Shown here in pieces: positions 26,616-36,066 of a DNA stretch of 64,000 bases. The notes below the pieces were generated by a model that saw only the letters and a program-made list of their open reading frames with translations, did not search any database and was not told the origin of the DNA. The position numbers and the translations under genes were made by a program. Numbering within the stretch: the first letter of the stretch is position 1; every line of letters starts with the position of its first letter. This DNA is from Novosphingobium sp. (GTDB taxonomy: Bacteria; Pseudomonadota; Alphaproteobacteria; Sphingomonadales; Sphingomonadaceae), in contig NZ_JAIXPP010000073.1 of the NCBI RefSeq assembly GCF_027486195.1, positions 1 through 64,000 on the forward strand, read 5' to 3'.

Positions 26616-28187
26616 GTGAACAAGTCGGTCAGTCTGGGGCAGGCCCTGCGGCACGCGGTGCATATGCGCGGCGATGGCGTGGCTGTCATCGATGGTGCCA
26701 AGTCGTTCAGCTGGAATGCCTTTGCGGACCGCGTCGCGCGGTTGGCTGGAGCCTTCAAGGCGCTTGGCCTGACAACCGGCGGGCGTGTCGTCCTGCTTTC
26801 GCTCAACAGCCACCATTCGCTGGAATGCTTCTTCGCCGCGATCCATGCGGGTGGGGCGATCACTCCGCTCAACCACCGGCTGGCGCTATGCGAGCTGTGC
26901 GATCAAGTGGCGGACTGCAAGCCGGACGTGATCGTGCTGGGCGATGATTTCTGCGACCTTGGCGGCGATCTGCTGGCGGCGGCGGGCGGCGCTGTGCCGC
27001 TTCTCCACGCGGGAGAGGGCGATGCGCCCGCCGGAATGCGCAGCCTTGAAGGCCTTGTCGAGGAAACCGCACCCCTGCCCGATCAGGGGCGCGGCGGCGA
27101 TGATCTTGCCGTCCTGATGTACACTAGCGGCACCACGAGCGCGGCGAAGGGCGTCATGCTGAGCCACGCCAACTTCGTCGCCAATACCGCGAACACCTAC
27201 GGCGAACTCGGTTTCGGACCCGATATCGTCCATCTGCATCACGGCCCGCTGTTCCATGTCGCAGCCGCGGCCCGGGTGTTTTCGGTGACCCACGCTGCGG
27301 GCACCCACGTGTTGCTGCCGCGCTTTGTCGCGGGTGAAGTCATAGCGGCGATCGAGTGGACGGGCGTCACCCACGCCACATTCGTGCCGACAATGCTGCG
27401 CGCGATGCTCGACGATCCGGCGCTGATCGAAGCCGATCTCAGCTCGCTGCGCGTGCTTTCCTACGGGTCTGCACCAATGCCCGAAGCGCTGCTCAGGGAA
27501 ATCATGGCGGCGCTGCCCCATGTCGGCTTTCTTCAGTCTTACGGCATGACCGAACTTTCGCCGGTGGTGACCATCCTCGATTGCTACGACCATCTGCCCG
27601 AGCGGTGGGCAAGCGGCCGCCTGCGGTCGGCGGGAAGGCCTGTGATGTTCGCCGAAGTGGGCATTGTCGATGCGCAGGACCGTCTGCTTCCGCCCGGGGA
27701 GGCCGGCGAGATCGTCGCACGCGGGTCGAACGTCATGCTGGGGTACTGGAACCAGCCCGAACGCACCGCAGAGGCACTGCGTGGCGGCTGGATGCACACC
27801 GGTGACATCGGCTACTTCGACGATGAGGGCTATCTCTTCGTGATCGACCGGCTGAAGGACATGATCATTTCCGGGGGCGAGAACGTCTACTCGCTCGAGG
27901 TCGAGAACGCGCTGTCCGCGCACCCGGCGGTTTCGCAATGCGCCGTATTCGGCCGCCCGCACGAGCACTGGGGTGAGGCGGTTCATGCCGTCGCGACCCT
28001 GAAGGCGGGCATGGCGGCGACGGAGCGCGAGCTTATCGACCACTGCCGGAACATCCTTGCGCACTACAAGTGCCCGCGCACACTGGAGATCCGCGACCAG
28101 CCGATGCCGCTCAGCGGCGCGAACAAGATTTCAAAGGCCGCGCTGAAGGAAGAACTGCGGGCCCGCGAGAGTGCAGGGACGGTGTGA
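26616..28187 (+). CDS. AMP-forming acyl-CoA synthetase
   Basis: A 523-residue adenylate-forming CoA ligase. Core motifs are MYTSGTTSAAKGVMLSH (P-loop, A3), YGMTELSP (A5), HTGDIGYFDDEGYLFVIDRLKDMI (A7-A8) and the C-terminal ANKISKAALKEEL with the adenylation Lys. It would activate a fatty or aromatic acid with ATP to acyl-AMP and then to the CoA thioester. GTG 26616 follows AGGGAG; an ATG at 26553 has no ribosome site. It is divergent from the HerA-like gene and followed by MAPEG and amidohydrolase genes on the same strand. The acid cannot be deduced from the binding pocket by eye. Confidence 0.9.
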   Translation: MNKSVSLGQALRHAVHMRGDGVAVIDGAKSFSWNAFADRVARLAGAFKALGLTTGGRVVLLSLNSHHSLECFFAAIHAGGAITPLNHRLALCELCDQVADCKPDVIVLGDDFCDLGGDLLAAAGGAVPLLHAGEGDAPAGMRSLEGLVEETAPLPDQGRGGDDLAVLMYTSGTTSAAKGVMLSHANFVANTANTYGELGFGPDIVHLHHGPLFHVAAAARVFSVTHAAGTHVLLPRFVAGEVIAAIEWTGVTHATFVPTMLRAMLDDPALIEADLSSLRVLSYGSAPMPEALLREIMAALPHVGFLQSYGMTELSPVVTILDCYDHLPERWASGRLRSAGRPVMFAEVGIVDAQDRLLPPGEAGEIVARGSNVMLGYWNQPERTAEALRGGWMHTGDIGYFDDEGYLFVIDRLKDMIISGGENVYSLEVENALSAHPAVSQCAVFGRPHEHWGEAVHAVATLKAGMAATERELIDHCRNILAHYKCPRTLEIRDQPMPLSGANKISKAALKEELRARESAGTV

Positions 28188-28277
28188 CCAGATTGGTCCC
28201 TAAAATGCGAGTTGCCGCGCAGCCCTCCCGGCGTCAGCCTCTGCCCAAAGCACAAGGGAAGAGGCGCGCCGGCAATC

Positions 28278-28682
28278 ATGATCGATCCATACGTCTATGT
28301 CGTGATCGTCAGCGCGCTGGCGCTGCTGGCCTACTATTTCACGCTGCTGATGGCGGGGCTGGCGCGCGGGCGGTTCAAGATTGCGGTGCCCTCGCATAGC
28401 GGCCCCGAGGAATACGAGCGCTACGTCCGCGCGCATCAGAACACGCTGGAGCATCTCGTGCTGTTCCTGCCCGGCATGTGGCTCTTCGCCTATGTGGTGA
28501 GCCCGTATTGGGCCGCCGGGATCGGCGCGATCTGGCCCTTCATGCGGGTGCTTTATGCGCGCGGCTATCATCAGGCGGCCGAGAAGCGGCTGATCCCGCT
28601 CTATATCTCGATGCCGCCGATCTACACGTTCGTGCTCGGCTCGCTGATCGGCGGGATCGTACGCGTGGTTCAGGGAGGATAA
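28278..28682 (+). CDS. MAPEG family membrane protein
   Basis: A 134-residue protein with four predicted membrane helices. The segment YVRAHQNTLEHLVLFLPGMW and the later RVLYARGY match the glutathione-contacting signature of the MAPEG family, which includes microsomal glutathione transferases and related eicosanoid enzymes. A glutathione transferase or peroxidase role at the inner membrane is therefore possible. The start is ATG 28278; the frame runs further upstream but without a ribosome site. It lies four bases before the amidohydrolase gene, suggesting co-translation. Confidence 0.8.
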   Translation: MIDPYVYVVIVSALALLAYYFTLLMAGLARGRFKIAVPSHSGPEEYERYVRAHQNTLEHLVLFLPGMWLFAYVVSPYWAAGIGAIWPFMRVLYARGYHQAAEKRLIPLYISMPPIYTFVLGSLIGGIVRVVQGG

Positions 28683-28686
28683 GCCC

Positions 28687-30411
28687 ATGCAGGCCGATTA
28701 TGACATCGTGATCCGGGGCGGCACGATTGCCGACGGAAGCGGCGGCGATCTGATCGAGGGCGATCTCGCCATCGCGGGCGGGCGCATCGCTGCCATCGGC
28801 GCTTTCGGCGGGCGCGGCACAGAGGAAATCGACGCCAAAGGCCGGATCGTCACCCCCGGTTTCATCGACGTCCACACGCATTACGATGGCCAGTGCATCT
28901 GGGCCGAAGAGCTCTCGCCTTCCTCTGCGCACGGGGTGACTGCGGCAGTCATGGGCAATTGCGGCGTCGGCTTCGCGCCCTGCCGCAAGGCCGATCACGA
29001 AATGCTGATCAACGTGATGGAAGGCGTCGAGGATATCCCCGGCGTGGTGATGACCGAAGGGCTTGCGTGGGACTGGGAGACGTTCCCGGAGTATCTCGAC
29101 AAGGTCGCTGCCGGAAAGCGCGATATCGATATCGCCGCCTACCTGCCGCATTCGCCCCTGCGCGTCTATGCAATGGGCGAGCGCGGTGCGGCGCGCGAAC
29201 CGGCGACCGAGGCGGACCTTGCACTGATGCGGCACCTGACGGCCGAGGCGATGCGCGCAGGCGCGATCGGCTTTGCCACTTCGCGCCTCTCGATCCACAA
29301 GACCGCCGATGGCGGCGCGATCCCCACTTTCGATGCCGATATTGCCGAACTGGAAGCGATCACGCGCGGCATGGGGGATGTGGGGGCAGGCACGTTCCAG
29401 GTCGTGCTCGATGCCTTCGTCGGGTGGGACAAGGAATACCGCGTGATCGAGCGGGTGATTGCCGCCAGCGGACGGCCCGCCACGTTCACGCTCGCCTCCG
29501 GCAACGATGCGCCGCCGCGCTGGCGGCGGGTGCTCGAAAAGCTGGAGGCGACCAATGCGGCGGGCGGAGTGGCCCACGCTCAGGTCATGCCGCGTCCGAT
29601 CGGCCTGATCGCGGGGCTGGAGCTCACGGTGCATCCCTTCGTGCTCTGCCCGAGCTGGTCGAAGATCGCGCACCTTTCGATTCCCGAACAAGTCGCCGCG
29701 ATGCGCGATCCGGCCCTGCGCGAGGCCTTGCTGAGCGAGGACTTTGCCCCCGGGCACCCGTTCAACGCGCTGGCGCGCAACTGGCGCTGGCTGTTCCCGC
29801 TCGATAATCCGCCGGACTATGCCCCGCCTGCGCACATGAGCATGGCAGGGCAGGCCGCCGCGCGCGGCTGCACGCCGCAGGAGATCGCCTACGACCGGCT
29901 TCTGGAAACGAACGGTCTCGGCCTGTTCCTGGCCGCGCTGGGCAACTACGAGAACGCGACGCTGGACAGCGCGCACGAGATGCTGCGCCATCCCTATTGC
30001 GTTCCCGGCCTCGGCGATGGCGGCGCGCATTACGGCGCGATCTGCGATGCGAGCTATTCGACCTACCTGCTCACCCAGTTCGTGAAAGGCGCGGGGCCGC
30101 TCAAGCTGGAACTGGCCGATGCCGTCCACATGCTCACCCGCAAGGCGGCGCGGGCGGTCGGGCTTGATGATCGCGGCCTACTGAAGGTGGGCGCGCGGGC
30201 CGATTTGAACGTGATCGACCTCGACGGCCTCTCGCTGCATCTGCCCGAAGTCGTGCGCGATCTGCCTGCGGGCGGACGCCGCCTGCACCAGCGCGCGAAC
30301 GGCTACGAAGCGACCATTGTGGTCGGTGAGGTTATCCGGCGCTTCGACCAATCGACCGGCGCGCGGCCGGGCAAGCTGATCCGCGGGGCGGGGTACCGGG
30401 CGGTGGCCTGA
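28687..30411 (+). CDS. Amidohydrolase of the N-acyl-D-amino-acid deacylase family
   Basis: A 574-residue metal-dependent amidohydrolase. The N-terminal PGFIDVHTHYDGQ carries the HxH metal ligands, AVMGNCGVGFAP is the family block, and GLGDGGAHYGAICDASY near 440 supplies the late Asp/His. The C-terminal LKVGARADLNVID completes the small beta-sandwich. Relatives remove N-acyl groups from D-amino acids or cleave cyclic amides; many in this subgroup are uncharacterised. ATG 28687 sits behind GGGAGG. It ends a three-gene plus-strand unit with the CoA ligase and MAPEG gene. Confidence 0.85.
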   Translation: MQADYDIVIRGGTIADGSGGDLIEGDLAIAGGRIAAIGAFGGRGTEEIDAKGRIVTPGFIDVHTHYDGQCIWAEELSPSSAHGVTAAVMGNCGVGFAPCRKADHEMLINVMEGVEDIPGVVMTEGLAWDWETFPEYLDKVAAGKRDIDIAAYLPHSPLRVYAMGERGAAREPATEADLALMRHLTAEAMRAGAIGFATSRLSIHKTADGGAIPTFDADIAELEAITRGMGDVGAGTFQVVLDAFVGWDKEYRVIERVIAASGRPATFTLASGNDAPPRWRRVLEKLEATNAAGGVAHAQVMPRPIGLIAGLELTVHPFVLCPSWSKIAHLSIPEQVAAMRDPALREALLSEDFAPGHPFNALARNWRWLFPLDNPPDYAPPAHMSMAGQAAARGCTPQEIAYDRLLETNGLGLFLAALGNYENATLDSAHEMLRHPYCVPGLGDGGAHYGAICDASYSTYLLTQFVKGAGPLKLELADAVHMLTRKAARAVGLDDRGLLKVGARADLNVIDLDGLSLHLPEVVRDLPAGGRRLHQRANGYEATIVVGEVIRRFDQSTGARPGKLIRGAGYRAVA

Positions 30412-30440
30412 GCCAAACTCGTTTCGCCCCACAACTCCCT

Positions 30441-30521
30441 CGTCACCCCCGCGGAGGCGGGGGTCCAGGGCGGATAGTGCAGTGCCTGCAGCTCTGGATT
30501 CCCGCCTTCGCAGGAATGACG
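30441..30521. repeat. REP-like inverted pair of palindromic units
   Basis: Two related units of about 29 bases stand in opposite orientation: 30441-30469 on the plus strand and 30492-30521 on the minus strand. Both follow the pattern CGTCA..CC.GCG.AGGCGGG..TCCAG and each can fold on its own GC-rich stem. They lie between convergent genes, where such units often act as RNA-stabilising hairpins or terminators. I recognise the pattern as a widespread proteobacterial intergenic repeat; no other copy was seen in this window. Confidence 0.75.
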
Positions 30522-30539
30522 AAAGTTTGGGCTTGAGCG

Positions 30540-31328
30540 TTAGAAGATCGAGGTGCCCATCCCGCCATCGACGACCAGCGACTGGCCGGTGAGGAAGCTC
30601 GTCTGCGCGCTGCACAGCATGGCCACCAGCGCTCCCAGGTCTTCGGCATCGCCGAAGCGACCGGCGGGAATGCGCACCGCTTTCACGAAGGACGCGACTT
30701 CCTCGTCATAGGTGCGCCCGTTTGCCGCCGCGCGCGGGCTCATCATTTCCTCGATCCCGGGCGTGTGGTGCATCCCCGGCAGCACGGAATTGACCGTCAC
30801 GTTGAAGCGGGCGAGCTCCTTGGAAATCGCATGGCAGTAGTTGGCGAGCGCCGCGCGCGGAGGGCCGGAAAGGACGCGCATTGCGGCCGGATACTTGGCC
30901 GCCCCGGTGCTGATGTTGACGATCCGGCCCCAGCGCCGCTCGACCATCGGCACTGAAACCGCCTTGATGTAGTCGATCGGGCTGAGCAGCGCGGTCGCGA
31001 CGGAGCGTTCGAATTGCTCGCGCGAGACGTCGCGGAAATCGCCGGTGAAGGGCGGCGGGGCGCAGGTCGCGACGAGGATGTCGGGATCGGGGCAGGCAGC
31101 GAGGATCGCGGCACGGCCCTCGTCGCTGGCGTGGTCGGCTGCGATCGCGTGCACCTTGGCGCCAGTCTCGGCGGCAATGGCGGCGCAGGTTGCCTCCAGC
31201 CGCGCCTTGCCGCGCGCCGAAATGAACACTTCCACGCCTTCGCGCGCCAATGCCAGCGCGGCGCCGCGCCCCATCCCGGCGCTGCCGCCGTTGACCAGTG
31301 CCTTGCGGCCCGCAATTCCCAGATCCAT
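30540..31328 (-). CDS. SDR-fold protein lacking the Tyr-x-x-x-Lys pair
   Basis: A 262-residue protein with the short-chain dehydrogenase fold: cofactor loop NGGSAGMGRG (about 13-22), a VNISTGAA segment at the catalytic Ser position, and the VNSVLPG strand. Aligning the strands places SGPPR where the family has YxxxK, so both catalytic Tyr and Lys are absent; the later YCHAISK has the wrong spacing and register. It may still bind NAD(P) and catalyse another step, or be a binding protein. ATG 31328 is the start that keeps the Rossmann N-terminus; a longer frame begins at 31370. It is divergent from the crotonase gene. Confidence 0.75.
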   Translation of the reverse strand: MDLGIAGRKALVNGGSAGMGRGAALALAREGVEVFISARGKARLEATCAAIAAETGAKVHAIAADHASDEGRAAILAACPDPDILVATCAPPPFTGDFRDVSREQFERSVATALLSPIDYIKAVSVPMVERRWGRIVNISTGAAKYPAAMRVLSGPPRAALANYCHAISKELARFNVTVNSVLPGMHHTPGIEEMMSPRAAANGRTYDEEVASFVKAVRIPAGRFGDAEDLGALVAMLCSAQTSFLTGQSLVVDGGMGTSIF

Positions 31329-31475
31329 CGTCAAATCCCCAAACGTTCGCTGCGTGGCATCCTGCCTCATGGCGGCTGCGTAAACTGGCGAATATGCGGG
31401 CGGACAGGCCCGCGCCGTCAGTGCATTACCGTGTCAAATGCGCCGCCGAAGGGGCAACAGGAAGGGATAACTATC

Positions 31476-32336
31476 ATGCGTGACACGCCGGCATTCGAGG
31501 ACATCCGTTACGACAGGCCCGCAGACCGCGTCGCCCGGATCACGCTGGCCCGGCCTGACAAGCACAACGCGCAGTCGCTGCGCATGCTCTACGAAATCAA
31601 CGACGCGCTTGATATCGCGATGGACGATGACGAGGTGAACGTCGTGATCTTCGCGGCGGACGGCAAGAACTTCTCCTCCGGGCATGACCTGGGCGACCGC
31701 GACCGTATCGGTGATCTTCGCCCGCCGATCCTTGGCTTTGGCGGCTATCGTAGTCCGGGGCCGCAGGGCCACATGTCGCGCGAGCAGGAAATCTACCTCG
31801 GCTTCTGCTGGCGCTGGCGCAATCTGCCCAAGCCGATCATCGTGGCTGTGCAGGGCAAGGCGATTGCCGGCGGTCTCATGCTGATCTGGCCGTTCGACCT
31901 GATCATCGCCGCCGATGACACCGAATTCTCAGATCCGGTGGTGGCATTCGGCATGAACGGGCACGAATTCTTCGTCCACGCGTTCGAACTCGGCCACCGC
32001 AAGGCCAAGCAGATGCTGTTCACGGGCGAGCCGATCGGCGCGGTGGAGGCCAAGACGCTTGGCATGGTCAACGAAGTTGTGCCCCGCGCCGAGCTTGAGA
32101 GCTTCACGCTCAAGATGGCGGAAAAGATCGCCTCGCGCCCGGCTATCGGCCTTAAGACTGCCAAGATGAGCGTCAACCAGTCGATGGACGCACAGGGCAT
32201 GTGGAACGCGATCCAGTCCGCCTTCAATCTCCACCAGTTCGGCCATGCCAACAATTTCGCGCTCTATGGCCAGCTTGTCGATCCGCAAGGGCTGGAGATC
32301 ATCAAGCGCGAGGCGCGGGCGAGCCGGAAGGACTAA
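31476..32336 (+). CDS. Enoyl-CoA hydratase/isomerase (crotonase) family protein
   Basis: A 286-residue crotonase. The oxyanion-hole segments FSSGHDLG (about 68-75) and QGKAIAGGLMLIWPFDLIIAADD are clear, and the C-terminal helices follow. The usual second catalytic Glu of hydratases is not obvious in the segment FGMNGHEFF, so isomerase, hydrolase or other crotonase chemistry is possible. ATG 31476 has AGGAAGGGA ahead of it. It is transcribed alone, converging with the GH92 gene (stop regions overlap by four bases) and divergent from the SDR-fold gene, with 147 bases of promoter region between them. Confidence 0.8.
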   Translation: MRDTPAFEDIRYDRPADRVARITLARPDKHNAQSLRMLYEINDALDIAMDDDEVNVVIFAADGKNFSSGHDLGDRDRIGDLRPPILGFGGYRSPGPQGHMSREQEIYLGFCWRWRNLPKPIIVAVQGKAIAGGLMLIWPFDLIIAADDTEFSDPVVAFGMNGHEFFVHAFELGHRKAKQMLFTGEPIGAVEAKTLGMVNEVVPRAELESFTLKMAEKIASRPAIGLKTAKMSVNQSMDAQGMWNAIQSAFNLHQFGHANNFALYGQLVDPQGLEIIKREARASRKD

Positions 32337-34507
32337 AGCTCGAAGACCAGCCGGCCGCCGGTTGCCAGCTTGTTGTGCGGAATGCGGGTGGGCGGCAGCG
32401 GCTGACCGTTGATGCGAACTGCGCGCAGCCTGTCGCCCGTGCCACAGCTTTCGATCACCAGCGGACGGCGGCCGGGAACCGAAATCGTTGCGCGGCGTAC
32501 CAGCGGCACCCCGGCGACATAAGTGCCGCTCGAAGGATCCACCGGATAGAACCCGAGTACCGCGAAGATATACCATGCGCTCATCTGTCCGGCGTCTTCG
32601 TTACCCATGATCCCGGCCGGGACATCGCGATAGAAATCGTGCGCGATCCGAGCGATCAGGCGGTGGCCGGTCTCCGGGCTGTCGGTGAAGGCATAGAGCC
32701 AGGCGATGTGGTGGCTCGGCTCGTTACCGTGCGCATATTGGCCGATCATCGCTTCCTGGCCGAGGTATTCGGCGCCTTTCGTGGCGGGCAGGCCGAAGAA
32801 AAAGCGGTCGAGCATGGTCTTGAGCCCAGCCTTGCCGCCCCACGCCTCGATCAAACCGCGCGTATCATGCAGCGCCGGCGTCCACGTGTATTGCCAGGCG
32901 TTGGCTTCGGTGTAATCGCCCGGATTGTTGAGCGGCGATGTGGGCGCAAGTGGGTCGAACGGCGTGCGCCAGTGGCCCTTGCTGTCGCGCCCGCGGGCAA
33001 GGCGCGTTTCGGGATCGATCAACTGGCGCCAGCCTGCCGCGCGTGCATCGAAGCGGTGGGTGAGGACGGTCTCGCCCAGCATGGCTGCCATGCGCGCGGT
33101 CGCCGCATCGCCAATCCCGGCTTCGAGCGAGCGCGAAACCGCCTCGCCGGCTACGAGATCGAAGGGGTAGTAGCCGTAGCGGTCGTATATCGACCAGACC
33201 GAGAGGGAATCGTCGCCCGGATAGAGCGGTTTGGCATCGCGCGTGGAGGTCGCGACCATGGCCGCGAGCGCGCGTTTGCCATCGAACCCGCGAAAGCCCT
33301 TGGCCCAGGCATCGGCGATCACGGGCAGCGCCGGTTCGCCGATCATCGTGCCCGTCTCGCCGCCCCAGATCGGCCATTTCGGCAGCCGCCCAGCTGCATC
33401 GCAGTGATCGAGCAGGGTGCTCACGAAATCGTCGACGCGCTCGGGCACCAGCAGCGTGTAGAGCGGATTGGCCGCGCGGAAGCTGTCCCACAGCGAGAGC
33501 GTCGAATAGCGCAGGCCCTTTGTCACCTGCCGCAGCTTGCCATCCGGCCCGCGCCAGCGGCCATCAACGTCACTGACGACCGAAGGATGCAGGAACAGAT
33601 GGTAGAGCGCGGTTGCCAGGATGCGCTGCTGCGGCGCGGGTGCATCGATGCGTACCCGGTCGAGCAGGGCGCTCCATTCGCTGCGGCTTTCAGTTGCGAT
33701 AGCGTCGAAGTCCCACCCGCCGCGCTCGTCACGATTGCGCCGTGCGCCGGTCCGGTCGGTCGTCGAAAGCCCGATGCGCACCTGAAGGGTGGCGTCCTCG
33801 CCCAGATCGAAGCCCAGCAGATAGCGCGGCGCGGCGTCTCCGGCGCGCGGCGGCAGGGTTTCGACCTCGGCAATGGGCCGGTTGAACTGGGCCGACCACG
33901 CCACGTGCCGGGAGGTCCAGTTCTGCCGAAGGGCCTCGCCTTCAAAGCCATCGGCGCTGAAGGTATTGGCGACTGACTGCACCGGCTGACGGTCCGTCCT
34001 GAAGGTAAGGCCATGCTGCAGATCGACCAGCACCCACACCCGGCCGCTGCGCGCAAAGCGGTAGCGGTGGAAGGCGCTGCGCAAGCTGGAGGTCAGTTCC
34101 ACCCGCACGCCGTTGTCCGCCAGCGTCACCGCGTAGTAGCCCGGTCGCGCAACTTCGCTGGCCTTGGCATAGCTGCTGGCAAGGTCTTCGCGCCGATCAA
34201 GGCAGGGTTGCAGCAGGACATCACCGAGTTCGGGAATGCCCGTCCCGCTCGCGCGGTTCTGTGAAAAGCCGAGAATGCGCGGCGCGCGGTACTGGTAGCC
34301 GGAGGTATACTCCCAGCCTGAGGCGGCGTTGTCAGGTCCGGGCTGGATCATGCCGAAGGGGCGGCTCGGGCCGGGAAAGGTGTGCCCGGTGCCGTCCGTA
34401 CCGATGAAGGGATCGACAAGGCCCGCGCGGTCCTCCGCCGCCCGGCCCACGAGTGGCCATGCCCCCGCCGCTGCGGTCAGCGCCAGCATCTGGCGGCGAT
34501 CGATCAC
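32333..34507 (-). CDS. GH92 family glycosidase (alpha-mannosidase type)
   Basis: A 724-residue glycosidase of family GH92, whose known members are calcium-dependent exo-alpha-mannosidases. DPFIGTDGTGHTFPGPSRPFGMIQPGPD at the start and GNEDAGQMSAWYIFAVLGFYPVDP near the end are diagnostic. The N-terminus DRRQMLAL followed by a hydrophobic stretch and GRAA looks like a twin-arginine signal, so the enzyme is probably exported folded. GTG 34507 overlaps the amylase stop by four bases (GTGA). It is last in a three-gene operon with a GH13 enzyme and a PhyH oxygenase. The substrate would be an oligosaccharide or glycoside with alpha-linked mannose-like sugars. Confidence 0.88.
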   Translation of the reverse strand: MIDRRQMLALTAAAGAWPLVGRAAEDRAGLVDPFIGTDGTGHTFPGPSRPFGMIQPGPDNAASGWEYTSGYQYRAPRILGFSQNRASGTGIPELGDVLLQPCLDRREDLASSYAKASEVARPGYYAVTLADNGVRVELTSSLRSAFHRYRFARSGRVWVLVDLQHGLTFRTDRQPVQSVANTFSADGFEGEALRQNWTSRHVAWSAQFNRPIAEVETLPPRAGDAAPRYLLGFDLGEDATLQVRIGLSTTDRTGARRNRDERGGWDFDAIATESRSEWSALLDRVRIDAPAPQQRILATALYHLFLHPSVVSDVDGRWRGPDGKLRQVTKGLRYSTLSLWDSFRAANPLYTLLVPERVDDFVSTLLDHCDAAGRLPKWPIWGGETGTMIGEPALPVIADAWAKGFRGFDGKRALAAMVATSTRDAKPLYPGDDSLSVWSIYDRYGYYPFDLVAGEAVSRSLEAGIGDAATARMAAMLGETVLTHRFDARAAGWRQLIDPETRLARGRDSKGHWRTPFDPLAPTSPLNNPGDYTEANAWQYTWTPALHDTRGLIEAWGGKAGLKTMLDRFFFGLPATKGAEYLGQEAMIGQYAHGNEPSHHIAWLYAFTDSPETGHRLIARIAHDFYRDVPAGIMGNEDAGQMSAWYIFAVLGFYPVDPSSGTYVAGVPLVRRATISVPGRRPLVIESCGTGDRLRAVRINGQPLPPTRIPHNKLATGGRLVFEL

Positions 34508-36066
34508 GGCGCCGTGGTCCAGACAGTCGCGGAATAGGGCGGCGCTGCGAGGCGGCCTGCGTCGTTCCGCCGCGCCTCGCCATAGCGCCGCACCGCACCG
34601 CTTGGCAGCGGCAGGCTGGCGCTTTCGTCCGCACCGCCGAAGTTGAACAGCACCAGCGCCTTGCCCGCTTTTGCCCGCCGCTCGATCAGCACGAGGTTCT
34701 TCTCCTGCGCCACAACCCGCGTCTCGCCATGCCCCAGCGCCGGCCAGCGCGCCCGCAAGGCTGCCAGCTTCCGGTAGGTTTCGAGCAGCGAGCCCGGCCG
34801 CCCGGCCTGCTCCGCCACCGAGACCCCGTCGCCCGGACCGTTGCTGTCGGGCGTGTGATAGGCCTCGGGGTATTGGCGATACCAGGCCGCATTCTCCGCC
34901 GCCATCGGATCGGGCACCCAGCGGAAGGCCTGCCGCAGCGGAATGTCGCGCGCGTCGGCATTGGCGGGCTGGTCTCCCTTGGCGGCATAGTCATCGGTCT
35001 GCGTGCCCGACATGCCGATTTCCTGCCCGTAGTAGAGGCTCGGCACCCACCCCGTGAGCAGGGTGATCGCTGCGCCCAGCCGAAGGATCTCCGCCCGCCG
35101 CGCCGCACCATGGGCAAAGCGCGGCGTGTCGTGGTTCTCAACGAACACGAGCTGGCTCCGCCCCGCCGGCACGGCCGTGTTCGATCCTGCAATGGCTGCC
35201 GCGAACCCCGCCGCATCGAGCTTGCCTGCCGCGTGCCAGATCGGGAACGCGAAGACCCGGTCGACCTTGCCCTTGGCAAAGAACGCGGTGCCGTCGCCCC
35301 AATCGGCCTGCTCGGCAATGATCGTCAGCTTCGGATTGAGGCCGTGCAGCTTCGTGATGATCGGCGCCCAGAAACCGGCCAGGAGGTCTTTCAACACGCC
35401 CGCGTTGTCGAGATCGTCCATCATGTGGTCGATGCGAAAGCCGTCCACCCCGTCGGAAGGATCGCCGTCGCCATCAGGATCGGCCCAGCGGGCAAGGTAG
35501 CGCGCGAAGTAGCTCTGAACTTTGGGCTCGGCGAGATTGACGGTGAACACCTGCCGCTTCTGGCCCGGCCAGACGATGAAATCATTGGTTCCCAGCAAGG
35601 TCGGCACCGGCGTGGTGTTCGTGCCGTCGCGATAGAGCAGGAACTTGCCGTAAGCGCTCTCAGGGTGCCCGGCAGAAGCGGTGCGCCATTCATGCCGGTC
35701 TGAAACGTACTGGATTTCCTCGTCCAGCACGATCTTCATCCCCCGCGCATGTGCATCGCGCACCAGCGCCGCGAAATCCGCCATGGTGCCGAATTCGGGA
35801 TCGATCCCCTCGAAATCGTCGGCAAAGTAGTTGTGGTAGAATTGCGAGGGATAGAGCGGCGTCAGCATCACCGTCGTCACCCCCAGCCGCTGCAGATAAT
35901 CGAGCCGCTGGCGGATGCCGATGAGATCGCCCTGCCGGTCGCCATTGCTGTCGGCAAAGCTGCGCACGAAAATGTGGTAGACCATCTCCGGCGGTGGTGA
36001 GACGGGTCGTGCCTCGGCCGGCGCGGCAAGGGCCAGCAGGGCCGCGAGAGCGATGCCCCACTTCAT
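34504..36066 (-). CDS. GH13 alpha-amylase family glycosidase
   Basis: A 520-residue secreted GH13 enzyme. The signal peptide is residues 1-19, MVYHIFVRSFADSNGDRQGD begins the barrel, and the catalytic residues are Asp203 in GFRIDHM, Glu242 in IIAEQADWG and Asp303 in ENHDTPR. It should hydrolyse or transfer alpha-glucosidic bonds of malto-oligosaccharides or a related glucan in the periplasm. ATG 36066 gives the signal peptide and overlaps the PhyH gene by four bases. Pairing with GH92 on one transcript suggests a mixed glycan or glycoside as substrate. Confidence 0.9.
   Translation of the reverse strand: MKWGIALAALLALAAPAEARPVSPPPEMVYHIFVRSFADSNGDRQGDLIGIRQRLDYLQRLGVTTVMLTPLYPSQFYHNYFADDFEGIDPEFGTMADFAALVRDAHARGMKIVLDEEIQYVSDRHEWRTASAGHPESAYGKFLLYRDGTNTTPVPTLLGTNDFIVWPGQKRQVFTVNLAEPKVQSYFARYLARWADPDGDGDPSDGVDGFRIDHMMDDLDNAGVLKDLLAGFWAPIITKLHGLNPKLTIIAEQADWGDGTAFFAKGKVDRVFAFPIWHAAGKLDAAGFAAAIAGSNTAVPAGRSQLVFVENHDTPRFAHGAARRAEILRLGAAITLLTGWVPSLYYGQEIGMSGTQTDDYAAKGDQPANADARDIPLRQAFRWVPDPMAAENAAWYRQYPEAYHTPDSNGPGDGVSVAEQAGRPGSLLETYRKLAALRARWPALGHGETRVVAQEKNLVLIERRAKAGKALVLFNFGGADESASLPLPSGAVRRYGEARRNDAGRLAAPPYSATVWTTAP

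Noticed and set aside
30700..30860. YCHAISK of the SDR-fold protein as a catalytic Tyr/Lys pair.
   Set aside because: The spacing is six, not four, and strand alignment puts it one helix too late.
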